DNA of 64,000 bases from Chryseobacterium salivictor (GTDB lineage: Bacteria; Bacteroidota; Bacteroidia; Flavobacteriales; Weeksellaceae), in the NCBI RefSeq assembly GCF_004359195.1, contig NZ_CP037954.1, positions 434,001 to 498,000 of the forward strand, in the 5' to 3' direction. Of the stretch, positions 43,498-51,876 are shown in pieces. The notes below the pieces were generated by a model. It made no database searches and had not been told where the DNA came from. It worked only from the letters and a program-made list of their open reading frames with translations. Made by a program: the position numbers and the translations under genes. Each line of letters begins with the position of its first letter. The first letter of the stretch is position 1.

Positions 43498-44943
43498 TTA
43501 AAACTCTGCACTATTAGGCGTTCTTGGGAAAGGAATTACATCTCTGATGTTGGTCATTCCCGTTACGAAAAGTACCAGTCTTTCTAATCCCAATCCGAAA
43601 CCTGCGTGCGGCACAGAACCGAATTTTCTGGTATCCAGATACCACCAAAGTTCCTCCTCATCTACATTCATGTCTTTCATTTTGGCTTTCAATACATCGA
43701 ATTTATCTTCTCGCTGAGAACCTCCGATGATCTCACCAATGCCCGGGAATAAAACATCCATCGCTGCAACAGTTTTGCCGTCTTCATTCAGTTTCATGTA
43801 AAACGCTTTGATATCTTTCGGATAATCAAACAAAACGACAGGACTTTCAAAATGCTTTTCTACCAGGAAACGTTCGTGCTCACTTTGCAAATCTGCGCCC
43901 CATTCATCAATAGGAAACTGGAATTTACCTTTTTTATTTTCTTTGGAATTTTTCAGGATATCAATCGCTTCGGTATAAGAAACCCGTTTGAATCTTTTCT
44001 GAATTACGTTTTGCAGTTTCTCGATTAATCCTTCGGAAGCTCTGTCTTTCTCAGGCTTTTGTTTTTGTTCTTCTGCAAATCTTTTGTCTAAAAACTCCAG
44101 ATCATCTTTGCAATTTTCCAAAACATAATTAATGACGTATTTTAAGAAATCTTCTGCAAGATCGATATTATCTTCTAAATTATTAAAAGCAACTTCAGGT
44201 TCTACCATCCAGAATTCTGCAAGGTGACGCGTAGTGTTTGAATTTTCTGCACGGAAAGTTGGTCCGAAAGTATACACTCTTCCCAAGCCCATCATGGCCG
44301 TTTCTACACTTAACTGACCGGAAACCGTTAAATTGGTTTTCTTGCCGAAAAAATCCTGTGCGAAATCGACCGCACCGTTTTCATCACGTGGAATTTCATT
44401 CAGATCGAAATTGGTAACGCCAAACATTTCTCCGGCTCCTTCTGCATCTGCACCGGTAATAATCGGCGTGTTCATATAGAAAAACTGGTTCTGATTAAAG
44501 AACTGATGAATCGCAAAACTCACCGAACTTCTCACTCTGAAAACCGCACTGAATAAGTTCGTACGGAAACGCAAATGCGCCTGTTCACGCAAAACTTCCA
44601 ATGAATGTTTCTTTGGCTGAAGGATTGTTTTGTCTCTTTCTTCGGTAAAGTTATCTCCTAAGATGATAATCTTTTTAGCAATGATTTCGATATTTTGTCC
44701 CGCTCCCTGACTTTCTACAACCTCACCGACAATTTTCAATGAAGCCGCGTTGCTGATGTTTTTAAGAATGTTTTCATCAAACTGTTCAAAGTCGACAACC
44801 ACCTGTAAATTGTTGATCGTGGAACCGTCATTCAAAGCGATAAACCGGTTGGAGCGGAATGCTCTTACCCAGCCCTGCACGGTGATGTCATGATGAATCA
44901 GTTTTTTATAATCTCCTAATAATTCTTTAATAGTCGTTCTCAT
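43498..44943 (-). CDS. asnS: AsnS: asparaginyl-tRNA synthetase
   Basis: The 481-residue class II synthetase has an N-terminal OB fold (about 15-110) and a catalytic core with FRAENSNTTRHLAEFWMVEPE and the C-terminal motif 3 GLGLERLVLFVTGM. It charges tRNA-Asn directly. Length and motifs are normal. Confidence 0.95.
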   Translation of the reverse strand: MRTTIKELLGDYKKLIHHDITVQGWVRAFRSNRFIALNDGSTINNLQVVVDFEQFDENILKNISNAASLKIVGEVVESQGAGQNIEIIAKKIIILGDNFTEERDKTILQPKKHSLEVLREQAHLRFRTNLFSAVFRVRSSVSFAIHQFFNQNQFFYMNTPIITGADAEGAGEMFGVTNFDLNEIPRDENGAVDFAQDFFGKKTNLTVSGQLSVETAMMGLGRVYTFGPTFRAENSNTTRHLAEFWMVEPEVAFNNLEDNIDLAEDFLKYVINYVLENCKDDLEFLDKRFAEEQKQKPEKDRASEGLIEKLQNVIQKRFKRVSYTEAIDILKNSKENKKGKFQFPIDEWGADLQSEHERFLVEKHFESPVVLFDYPKDIKAFYMKLNEDGKTVAAMDVLFPGIGEIIGGSQREDKFDVLKAKMKDMNVDEEELWWYLDTRKFGSVPHAGFGLGLERLVLFVTGMTNIRDVIPFPRTPNSAEF

Positions 44944-45060
44944 TCGTAAGTATTCAATTTTAATGTGTCCTGCGAACCGGCTAGATTCAGCATTCCATAA
45001 TCCTATAGATGCAAACTTACTAAAAATTGGCGTAAAATTTGCTCTTAGGCAAAAATTATC

Positions 45061-45089
45061 ATAAAAAAAACGCTTGTTAAAAAGCGTTT
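45061..45089 (-). terminator. Terminator of the rpsP-rimM transcript
   Basis: AAACGCTT (45068-45075) pairs with AAGCGTTT (45082-45089). A run of T follows on the minus strand. It lies about 380 bases past the rimM stop. Confidence 0.6.
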
Positions 45090-45312
45090 AAATTCATTGG
45101 GCTGGATATAAGATTGCTTTATCAAGCTCGATTGGATTATTATATTTCCGAAGATAATCTTGTTTTTTTAGAGAAATTACATCTGTAATTTCTTCAATTT
45201 TCTACTTTCATTGATGGGAAATGCATCATAAATATAATGAAATCAGTTTTAATATAACCTCCCAAAATATCGAATTAGCAACCTAACTGATAAGCAATGA
45301 AATTTATTTTGA

Positions 45313-45426
45313 AATCCCAGTTGCGAACCGACTTGAGTGGAGCTCCTTTTGGGCAACGCAGTGGGGGCAAAAAAGCGGGAATCCTTCGACAAACTCAGGA
45401 TAAACTCAGGCGGAAATTGTCGCCAA
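45313..45426 (+). repeat. Dispersed palindromic intergenic element, copy D, with an inserted segment
   Basis: Left arm AACCGACTTGAGTGGAGCTC, T run, centre, A run and GCGGGAA match copies A-C. The right arm is then interrupted by about 25 bases containing TTCGACAAACTCAGGA and a repeated AAACTCAGG before the closing GCGGAAA. Confidence 0.65.
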
Positions 45427-45469
45427 AAAAAATTAAAGAATTAACTTTCGAAGACATAAAAAATAAGAT

Positions 45470-46012
45470 TTACTCGTCTTTCTTAGACGGCACCAGGAAA
45501 ACATCCATCAAACCTTCTGGCAAAGACATTTTCAGAAACTTCTCTTCGCGGTTTAATTCAATAATCCAGTCTTTGATAATCGGAATAACGATTTGTTTCC
45601 CCGCTAAAGTAAGCACGAAATAATGCTGACCGGTTTGGTCATTGACCGACTCGATAATACCGCAGGATTTACCGTCTTCTTCGCGGATTTCAAAACCTAT
45701 AACTTCGTGGTAATAAAATTTGTTACCTGTCAATTTCGGCAAACCGGAAAGCGGAAGATAAACATCTTTACCCACCACCTGATCCACGAGTGCTTCGGTA
45801 GAATTTTTGAAAGAAACAATCAGCGTTTCGCCTTTGCTCCAAGACTGTCTGGCAATAAAAAAAGGCACCAATAATCCGTTGATATCTACAAATACGGTGT
45901 CTAATTTAGAGTACATTTCAGGCTGGTCTGTATCTAATTTCAGGAATACATTTCCGTGTAATCCGTGTCTTCGGGTAATTTTTCCTAAAAAATAGCAATC
46001 TTCTTTTTTCAT
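45470..46012 (-). CDS. rimM: RimM: ribosome maturation factor
   Basis: The 180-residue protein has the N-terminal RimM domain (GKITRRHGLHGNVFLKLDTD) and the PRC-barrel C-terminal domain (LPKLTGNKFYYHEVIGFEI). It assists 30S 3'-domain assembly. It follows rpsP on the same strand with a short hairpin between the genes, a conserved pairing. Confidence 0.95.
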   Translation of the reverse strand: MKKEDCYFLGKITRRHGLHGNVFLKLDTDQPEMYSKLDTVFVDINGLLVPFFIARQSWSKGETLIVSFKNSTEALVDQVVGKDVYLPLSGLPKLTGNKFYYHEVIGFEIREEDGKSCGIIESVNDQTGQHYFVLTLAGKQIVIPIIKDWIIELNREEKFLKMSLPEGLMDVFLVPSKKDE

Positions 46013-46042
46013 GGTACAAATATAAAGTGTTTTAAAATAACA

Positions 46043-46064
46043 GAGACGTCAAAAATGACGTCTC
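46043..46064 (-). other. Hairpin between rpsP and rimM
   Basis: A perfect 8-bp stem, GAGACGTC / GACGTCTC, around a 6-base loop in the 78-base spacer. It lacks a strong T run, so it may trim or attenuate the transcript but probably does not end it. Confidence 0.4.
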
Positions 46065-46090
46065 CATAATTCTTAAAGTAAGAAATTTTA

Positions 46091-46693
46091 TTAAGCCTGA
46101 GTTTCTTCAGTTCCTTCTGCTTCTGCAGTTGGTTCTTCAGTAACTTCCGGAGCTGCTTCTTCTACAACTGGTGCATTAGCCGCTTCTTCAGCTGCTTTTG
46201 CTTCAGCGATTTTAGCATCAGCTTCAGCTTTTGCGTCGTCAACTAATTTCTGTGCAGCAGCTAATCTATCTTGGTTTACTTTCGCTTCAGCTTCTAAAGC
46301 TGCTTTTTTAGCATCTTCTTTAGATTTTGCCAAACCGTCTTTTTTACCAACAACTTTTTGCTCTTTTTCTTCTAACCACGCTGCGAACTTTTTATCAGCT
46401 TCAGCCTGATCGAAAGCACCTTTCGCTACTCCACCCTGCAAGTGTCTTTTGTAAAGCACCCCTTTGTAAGAAAGGATTGCACGAGCCGTATCGGTAGGTT
46501 GCGCTCCGTTCCCTAACCATTTTACTGCTGCATCTACATTAAGTTCAATTACCGCTGGATTGGTGATTGGATTGTAAGTACCAATTTTTTCGATGAATTT
46601 ACCATCTCTACTTGCTCTTGCATCGGCAACTACGATGTGATAAAAAGGTTTTCCTTTTTTACCGTGTCTCTGTAATCTAATTTTTACTGACAT
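46091..46693 (-). CDS. rpsP: RpsP: 30S ribosomal protein S16 with a long C-terminal tail
   Basis: The first ~80 residues are normal S16 ([32 protein letters not shown]). Residues about 115-200 form an Ala/Glu/Lys-rich tail, first helical, then acidic with repeated [10 protein letters not shown]-like stretches. Extended S16 is common in Bacteroidetes, so this is probably not a fusion accident. The tail should project from the 30S body. Confidence 0.93.
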   Translation of the reverse strand: MSVKIRLQRHGKKGKPFYHIVVADARASRDGKFIEKIGTYNPITNPAVIELNVDAAVKWLGNGAQPTDTARAILSYKGVLYKRHLQGGVAKGAFDQAEADKKFAAWLEEKEQKVVGKKDGLAKSKEDAKKAALEAEAKVNQDRLAAAQKLVDDAKAEADAKIAEAKAAEEAANAPVVEEAAPEVTEEPTAEAEGTEETQA

Positions 46694-47044
46694 AAATGTT
46701 TGAATTTGTGGGAACTCGTCCCGATTAATTAAGGTTGCAAAGATAATGAAATATTCTCATTCACCAGTCCTAATATTTAAATAATTACAGCCTAAGAATC
46801 TTTTTTTTCAGGAGTCGGGAACCTGCTTTCCGCTGTATCTTTTATTCCGCTCAAGCTCCATAAAAGGATGCCGCTGCAATCAGGACTATGAAGGACGTTT
46901 CGAAAGAAATTTAGGTTCTAAACTGAGATTTACACCCTTAGAAAAAATAGTAAAATGCAATTTAACTGTAAGATCAAAGAAGACAATTCTTTTCTCTTCA
47001 GAACATTTCATTATTAAATTTATACTTCGTGTACTTTTAATTCT
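46694..47044. other. 351-base gap with repeat copy E
   Basis: The left end should hold the rpsP promoter. Most of the middle is copy E of the dispersed element in reverse orientation. No gene is supported. Confidence 0.45.
46803..46910 (-). repeat. Dispersed palindromic intergenic element, copy E (reverse)
   Basis: Read on the minus strand it has CCTGATTGCAGCGGCATCC, a T run, a short hairpin centre with GAGCTTGAGCGGAA, an A run and CAGCGGAAAGCAGG. The layout matches copies A-D, though the sequence is a divergent subtype. Confidence 0.55.
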
Positions 47045-47563
47045 CTACTGAAAGAATACCATAATCAAAGCCAGAATAAACCCAATTCCGGCGTAGATCA
47101 TTCCTCTTCGGAAGGCTTTTGATTTGAAATTAAACATCCAGAATGAGGAGATCACAAAGAAAAACAAGACAAGTCCAAAAACCGTATTCAAAGAAGCATA
47201 ACGGTGTGTGGAGGTTGATTTATGCAACTGATTAAATTTCTCCAACACGATCGGCAACTGCATTTTAGTATATTTCGCCTCACCGCTTTTGAGATTATAA
47301 GTTCCCTGTTCAAAAATTTTAAGATCACCTTCGCCTGGCTGGAACTCAATATTTTTCATTTTGATTTCCTTCGCGAGTTCTTTTTCCGTCATATTGGGTT
47401 TCAATACGATTTCGGTTTTATTTTCTTTTTTCAGGAAATTGGTATCACGGTAAATTAACAATACTCCACTGATGGAATATACAGCCATAATCCCCGCTGC
47501 GAAATAACCTAGATAACGGTGTGTGATCCGCATGAATGACTTGGTGTCCTTAATTGCTGCCAT
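47045..47563 (-). CDS. PepSY-type membrane protein
   Basis: The 172-residue protein has a helix near 15-37 (GYFAAGIMAVYSISGVLLIY), a periplasmic domain (about 45-110), then two helices at about 125-145 and 152-170. It resembles PepSY-associated TM proteins that accompany siderophore receptors and may reduce or release iron. It follows the TonB receptor gene, 118 bases away. Three GTTTTTTT units stand just before its start. Confidence 0.78.
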   Translation of the reverse strand: MAAIKDTKSFMRITHRYLGYFAAGIMAVYSISGVLLIYRDTNFLKKENKTEIVLKPNMTEKELAKEIKMKNIEFQPGEGDLKIFEQGTYNLKSGEAKYTKMQLPIVLEKFNQLHKSTSTHRYASLNTVFGLVLFFFVISSFWMFNFKSKAFRRGMIYAGIGFILALIMVFFQ

Positions 47564-47571
47564 AGTTTTCT

Positions 47572-47601
47572 GTTTTTGTTTTTTTGTTTTTTTGTTTTTT
47601 T
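47572..47601 (-). repeat. GTTTTTTT octamer repeat at the 5' end of the PepSY gene
   Basis: Three exact 8-base units (47578-47601) plus one shorter unit lie 8-38 bases before the ATG. Such T-rich repeats are prone to slippage and sit within the translation initiation region. Confidence 0.8.
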
Positions 47602-47681
47602 ACTTTTAAATAACAGAAGTGGAAACCGAAATCCCCACCGCTGTTGCTATGAATTTAAGATGATATGAATGTTTTTTTTAA

Positions 47682-49919
47682 TTAGAGCTTATAAGTTAAA
47701 GTCACGTAGAAATTTCTTGGCGTAATCGGGTTTACCGAGTAATTTTCGTGCACATTGTAATTCACGGTGTCAAACAGATTTCCAACTTTTCCCATGATGG
47801 AAAACTTCTTCCAGTCATATCCGGCAGATAAAGATGCGGTGACATAATCATCCACTTTGAATAATCTGGAAACGCCGTCTCTTGCATCATTGGTGGCTTT
47901 TGTATCATTCCAGCCGGCAAGTCTGTCTCCTACGAAGTAAACACTTGCGCCTAATTTTAATCCTCTCACATACTGATTAAAGGTATAGAAAACGGATGCG
48001 TTTGCTGTGGTAGCAGGCGTTCTCACGAGCCGCTGGTTTTCAACATATCCGAAATCTGCGGGCGTATCCAGATAAACTGAATGGTTGTAAGATGCTCCCG
48101 CGATTATTGACAAGTTCGGATAAGGATTTCCTGTAATATCTAATTCTACACCCTGACTACGCATTTTCCCCGCGAATTCTTTAATTGCTGTATCCGAATT
48201 TACAGTTCCATCTGCTTTATAATCTGCAGTTTGATAGAAATTTCTATTTTCAATCTGATAAACGGAAAGATTTAAAGCGACTGCGTTATTCCAGAAATTA
48301 TGTTTCATTCCCACTTCAAACTGGTCGATTAATGAAGGTTTCAGAGAATTCCCATTGATATCCCGTCCCGTATTGGCGGAGAAGGAATTGGTATACGTTG
48401 CAAAAAGTGATAAGTTATTATTCGGCATATAAACCAAACCTGCTTTTGGAGAAAAAGCCCTATCCACAGTTCCTGGGCCGGCAGTAATTTTTCCATCGGC
48501 AAAATTCACTTTCTCAGATTCTTTATTTTCAATGTATGACCATCTTAAACCGGCCAAAACTTTAAATTGATCTGAAAGTTCAATATAATCCTGAGCATAA
48601 ATTCCGAATCTTTGGGTTGGAATTCTGTTTCTGTCCTTTTTGATGGCGTCTGGCATCGCTCCTGAAGTCCAGGTTGCAGGATCATCTAAATAAACAGTAC
48701 CGTTTGCCGCACCATTGGTTCCGTATAAATAAGAGGTTCCGAAAGTTTTTCCGTTTTTGGGATCAAGATAAGTATAAGAATCAGCCATCCCGTAGTCTCC
48801 ATCGGTACCCACCAAAATTTTGTGCGTAACCCTTCCGGTTTTTACTTCACCATTAAGATTCACTTGTAATGAAGTATAATTCTGTTCATTATAAGTTCTG
48901 TTCAACGGTCTTTTCCAGTTCAATCGGTCTGCCGCATCGTAACTCCACTGCACTCTTTCTGTTGAAAAATAATCTTTCGTATAATTCTGATAGGAAGCCG
49001 CCGCGTTTAAAGTCCAGACATCATTAAACTGGTGATTAAAAGTTATTCCCGTTGTGGCCTGCTGTACATTTTGAAATTGCCAGTCGGCACCAACAAATGC
49101 ATTTCTTGGCAATAAAGTGTTTAAGGAGTAAGAATCATCTTTACTGATAATAGAACCCACTCCGAAATCCGGTGTAAAATCATTTTTCAGATAATCTGCT
49201 TCTACAATCAACTGAGAATTTTCTCCAATATTAAATAAAAAAGAAGGATTGAAATAATATTTTGAAGAAGAAACCACATCTCTAAAACTGTCAGCCGTTT
49301 CATAAGCACCATTGACTCTGAAAGCAACTTTATCATTTAACGGCCCGTAAAAATCGACAGTAGGTTTATAAGTATTCCAGCTTCCGGCACTCAATCCGAC
49401 ACTTCCGCCAAAATCGAATCTCGGTTTTTTCGTAATTAAATTGACTACGCCGCCCGCTGCGACATTCCCGTACAACATGGCGTTTCCACCTTTCAATACC
49501 TCTACTCTTTCCAACCCCGAAACTTCAGGAAAAACACCGCTGTTTACCCGGGCTCCATTTTTGAAAATATTATCGTTCCCGAAATTAAATCCCCGTCCGC
49601 CAAAACTGTCCTGAGAATTCCCTCTGGAAGAAGTAATGTACAATCCATTCACATTCTGAAGAACATCGCTCAGCTGTTTTGCCTGTTGCTGCTCAATAAT
49701 TTCATGGGTAACAATTGCCACGGGTTGTGGGTTTTCCATCATCGTCAAATTGGATTTCGACGACATTGGTCTTGCTTTATTTGGATTCCCTGTTTTGTGC
49801 AGGTTGATATCTTCTATCTGTTGAATTCTGATGGTATCGCTTATTGGGTCAAATTTCATCTGCGCACTTAGTGTCGCGACAATCATTAAAGCTCCAAGTG
49901 AAATAATCTGTTTTTTCAT
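47682..49919 (-). CDS. TonB-dependent siderophore receptor
   Basis: The 745-residue protein has a signal peptide (about 1-19) and a TonB-box-like DTIRIQQIEDI. The plug domain follows (about 65-165, with LSDVLQNVNGLY and FNFGNDNIFKNGARVNSG), then a 22-stranded barrel ending in YVTLTYKL. The short N-terminus and plug are typical of the FhuA/FepA-like siderophore subgroup and unlike SusC. The PepSY protein downstream supports iron-siderophore uptake. Which siderophore it binds cannot be told. Confidence 0.92.
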   Translation of the reverse strand: MKKQIISLGALMIVATLSAQMKFDPISDTIRIQQIEDINLHKTGNPNKARPMSSKSNLTMMENPQPVAIVTHEIIEQQQAKQLSDVLQNVNGLYITSSRGNSQDSFGGRGFNFGNDNIFKNGARVNSGVFPEVSGLERVEVLKGGNAMLYGNVAAGGVVNLITKKPRFDFGGSVGLSAGSWNTYKPTVDFYGPLNDKVAFRVNGAYETADSFRDVVSSSKYYFNPSFLFNIGENSQLIVEADYLKNDFTPDFGVGSIISKDDSYSLNTLLPRNAFVGADWQFQNVQQATTGITFNHQFNDVWTLNAAASYQNYTKDYFSTERVQWSYDAADRLNWKRPLNRTYNEQNYTSLQVNLNGEVKTGRVTHKILVGTDGDYGMADSYTYLDPKNGKTFGTSYLYGTNGAANGTVYLDDPATWTSGAMPDAIKKDRNRIPTQRFGIYAQDYIELSDQFKVLAGLRWSYIENKESEKVNFADGKITAGPGTVDRAFSPKAGLVYMPNNNLSLFATYTNSFSANTGRDINGNSLKPSLIDQFEVGMKHNFWNNAVALNLSVYQIENRNFYQTADYKADGTVNSDTAIKEFAGKMRSQGVELDITGNPYPNLSIIAGASYNHSVYLDTPADFGYVENQRLVRTPATTANASVFYTFNQYVRGLKLGASVYFVGDRLAGWNDTKATNDARDGVSRLFKVDDYVTASLSAGYDWKKFSIMGKVGNLFDTVNYNVHENYSVNPITPRNFYVTLTYKL

Positions 49920-49990
49920 AAGACGTTTTTATTTAGACTGAATTAAAATAACAGCGCAAAAGTAAAAAACAGTTTACTATTAGACAAGGC

Positions 49991-50011
49991 TATTTGTAAT
50001 TATTCTAAATA
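49991..50011. promoter_or_regulatory. Candidate Fur box upstream of the siderophore receptor
   Basis: TATTTGTAAT, one base, ATTCTAAATA: 8 of 10 positions form an inverted repeat, close to the ATTTAGA/TCTAAAT form of iron boxes. It lies about 70 bases before the receptor start. Confidence 0.4.
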
Positions 50012-50071
50012 AACTTTATGACAAATGCTTAAATCACTGAAAATGAGTAAAATTAAAGACCGTGATTTTTA

Positions 50072-51448
50072 TCATGTTCGTCTCATTAGCAGAAACCCTG
50101 CGAGAACGAACACTATATTGATAACGAAATACGTGAGTCCATTCGGCGCGGTTGCTGTCCCGAACAGCACCACTGCATTTCCTAAAACAGCAATAATGGT
50201 GATGATTTTTTTTAAGAAGGAATTTGTAGTGAAGACTTTCTTGTTAAATAATTGAAATAAACCCAGAAATAAAGCCCCATTTACCAAATAAATAAAAATA
50301 ATAGGAATGGCAGAAAGATCAAAGTTGCTCTCCGTAAAATAAGGATGCGTGTTGTTAATATAATAGACGAAGAGGTAAAAAACAATAATTAATGTTCCAA
50401 AAACTGCACTGTTAACAGGCATTTTCGTTTTCTCATTCACTTTATTTAAATTTAGAAATTTCTTCGACTTTTCTAAATTTGCAAATTGATAAGGAACGCG
50501 AATTGTCGCTAAAAGCAAACCATTAGAAGTTCCTAAAACAGAAATAATAATGAAAAGCTGCATTAATATCGCCCCAGAATTCGACGCAGTTTTCCGTGCA
50601 AACTCTGTGATATAAGTGTCTTTTAACTGAATAATTTCATCGCCACTCATCCGGAAAACAATTCCCAAATAATAAGCGATATAAATCACCATCACCGAAA
50701 TGGTTCCAATAATTAAAGCTTTCGGCAGATTTTTCCTTGAATTTTTAATTTCCCCAGAAATCTGCGTGGCAATATACCAACCGTCAAATGCAAATGAAAT
50801 AGGAATGAAGCTCGCCGCCACCAAAAGAATAAACGATTGATTTTGCAAACCACTTCCAACCTGAGTAAAGGTATTCACTTCGCTTACCTCTCCTTTAAAT
50901 AAACTTAAAATTCCAAGGGAAGCAATAAATATTAAAGGCAAAACTTTCAACACCGTGGTCATCTGCTGAAAAACTCCACTGCTTTTCGGTCGGAAAATAT
51001 TAATAAAAAAGAAGATGACTAAATTAACAAAACCTATCAGCGCAAAATGCAGAGGCGTAGGTTCAAAACTCATGAACTCTGCCAGTAAATGCGCGATATA
51101 AATTCCTGAAACGGTGAATAGAACGGCTGTAAGGGCAGGATAAAACAAACTCATGTACATCCAACCCACAAAATAACTTGCCGTTTCGCCGAATCTGTAG
51201 TTCACGTAATTCAGAATCCCCCCATCTTTCGGTAAAAGTTCTGCATAATTCGCCATTGAAATTCCCGCGAACACCACGCTGACTCCCACAATGATAAAAC
51301 CTAAAAGCCCGGCCAAAACATTTCCCTGTGCTGCCAATAAAACATCGTCTACTTTAAAGAAAATGCCGGAACCAATCACTTGGCCAATCACCATCGAAAT
51401 GGCGGTAAACAATCCGTATTTGGCTTCCAGTTTTTGGTCGTTGCTCAT
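50072..51448 (-). CDS. APC-family amino acid permease
   Basis: The 458-residue protein has about 12 helices and the N-terminal family signature (GSGIFFKVDDVL). It should import or exchange an amino acid or amine. The specificity is unclear. The gene is about 150 bases upstream of the TonB receptor on the same strand. Confidence 0.88.
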   Translation of the reverse strand: MSNDQKLEAKYGLFTAISMVIGQVIGSGIFFKVDDVLLAAQGNVLAGLLGFIIVGVSVVFAGISMANYAELLPKDGGILNYVNYRFGETASYFVGWMYMSLFYPALTAVLFTVSGIYIAHLLAEFMSFEPTPLHFALIGFVNLVIFFFINIFRPKSSGVFQQMTTVLKVLPLIFIASLGILSLFKGEVSEVNTFTQVGSGLQNQSFILLVAASFIPISFAFDGWYIATQISGEIKNSRKNLPKALIIGTISVMVIYIAYYLGIVFRMSGDEIIQLKDTYITEFARKTASNSGAILMQLFIIISVLGTSNGLLLATIRVPYQFANLEKSKKFLNLNKVNEKTKMPVNSAVFGTLIIVFYLFVYYINNTHPYFTESNFDLSAIPIIFIYLVNGALFLGLFQLFNKKVFTTNSFLKKIITIIAVLGNAVVLFGTATAPNGLTYFVINIVFVLAGFLLMRRT

Positions 51449-51540
51449 TTTTATAAAAATTTAACACAAAGAAAGCAAAAGCTTTTTAGTTATTAAATAA
51501 AAAGCACAAGATCCCGAAAAAAAGTATTATTTTTTTTTTT

Positions 51541-51649
51541 GCCACAAATTCACGAATTTCTTTACAAAATGCTTTTTACTGCCTTAAAAAAACCGCGAAT
51601 CTAAGATTAACTTTATCCATTTATAAAGAAAAACTCGTGCATTCGTGGC
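51541..51649. repeat. 109-bp palindromic-ended element, copy 1
   Basis: It begins GCCACAAATTCACGAATTTC and ends ACTCGTGCATTCGTGGC, so the ends form an imperfect inverted repeat. A tandem second copy of exactly the same length follows after 43 bases. The centre holds CCGCGAAT in both. Confidence 0.8.
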
Positions 51650-51692
51650 TTCTTCTTTCAAATAGTCCGCGATTTTTCCGTATTATTTTTTT

Positions 51693-51801
51693 GCCACAAA
51701 TTCACGAATTTCTTTGCAACATGTTATTACTGTTTGTAAAAAATCCGCGAATTTTAAATAAACTGAAGCAATTTGAAATGAAAAACTCGTGCAGTCGTGG
51801 C
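51693..51801. repeat. 109-bp palindromic-ended element, copy 2
   Basis: Same ends and length as copy 1. The first 23 bases are identical, while the central part has diverged. The 43-base unit between the copies contains TCCGCGATTTTTCCG, also similar to the element interior. Confidence 0.8.
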
Positions 51802-51810
51802 GCTTATTAC

Positions 51811-51847
51811 CCAAAAAAAGGAATGGGCAAAAACCCATTCCTTTTGA
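51811..51847 (-). terminator. Rho-independent terminator after the ABC-F gene
   Basis: A 12-bp perfect stem (AAAAGGAATGGG / CCCATTCCTTTT) around a 6-base loop, with a T run on the minus strand, 32 bases past the stop. Confidence 0.85.
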
Positions 51848-51876
51848 TGATTTAAAATCTTTACTAATCCAAGTAA

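Larger units (their letters stand above)
44944..45469. other. 526-base gap: terminator and repeat
   Basis: The asnS promoter side is AT-rich. The gap contains a terminator at about 45068-45089 and copy D of the dispersed element (45313-45426). No gene is supported. Confidence 0.5.
51449..51876. other. 428-base gap with tandem elements and a terminator
   Basis: The gap is filled by two 109-base elements (51541-51649, 51693-51801) and the terminator of the ABC-F gene. No gene is supported. Confidence 0.6.

Noticed and set aside
45297-45623. 108-residue frame across the repeat into rimM
   Set aside because: It begins in copy D of the repeat and overlaps rimM antisense, so it is a chance frame.
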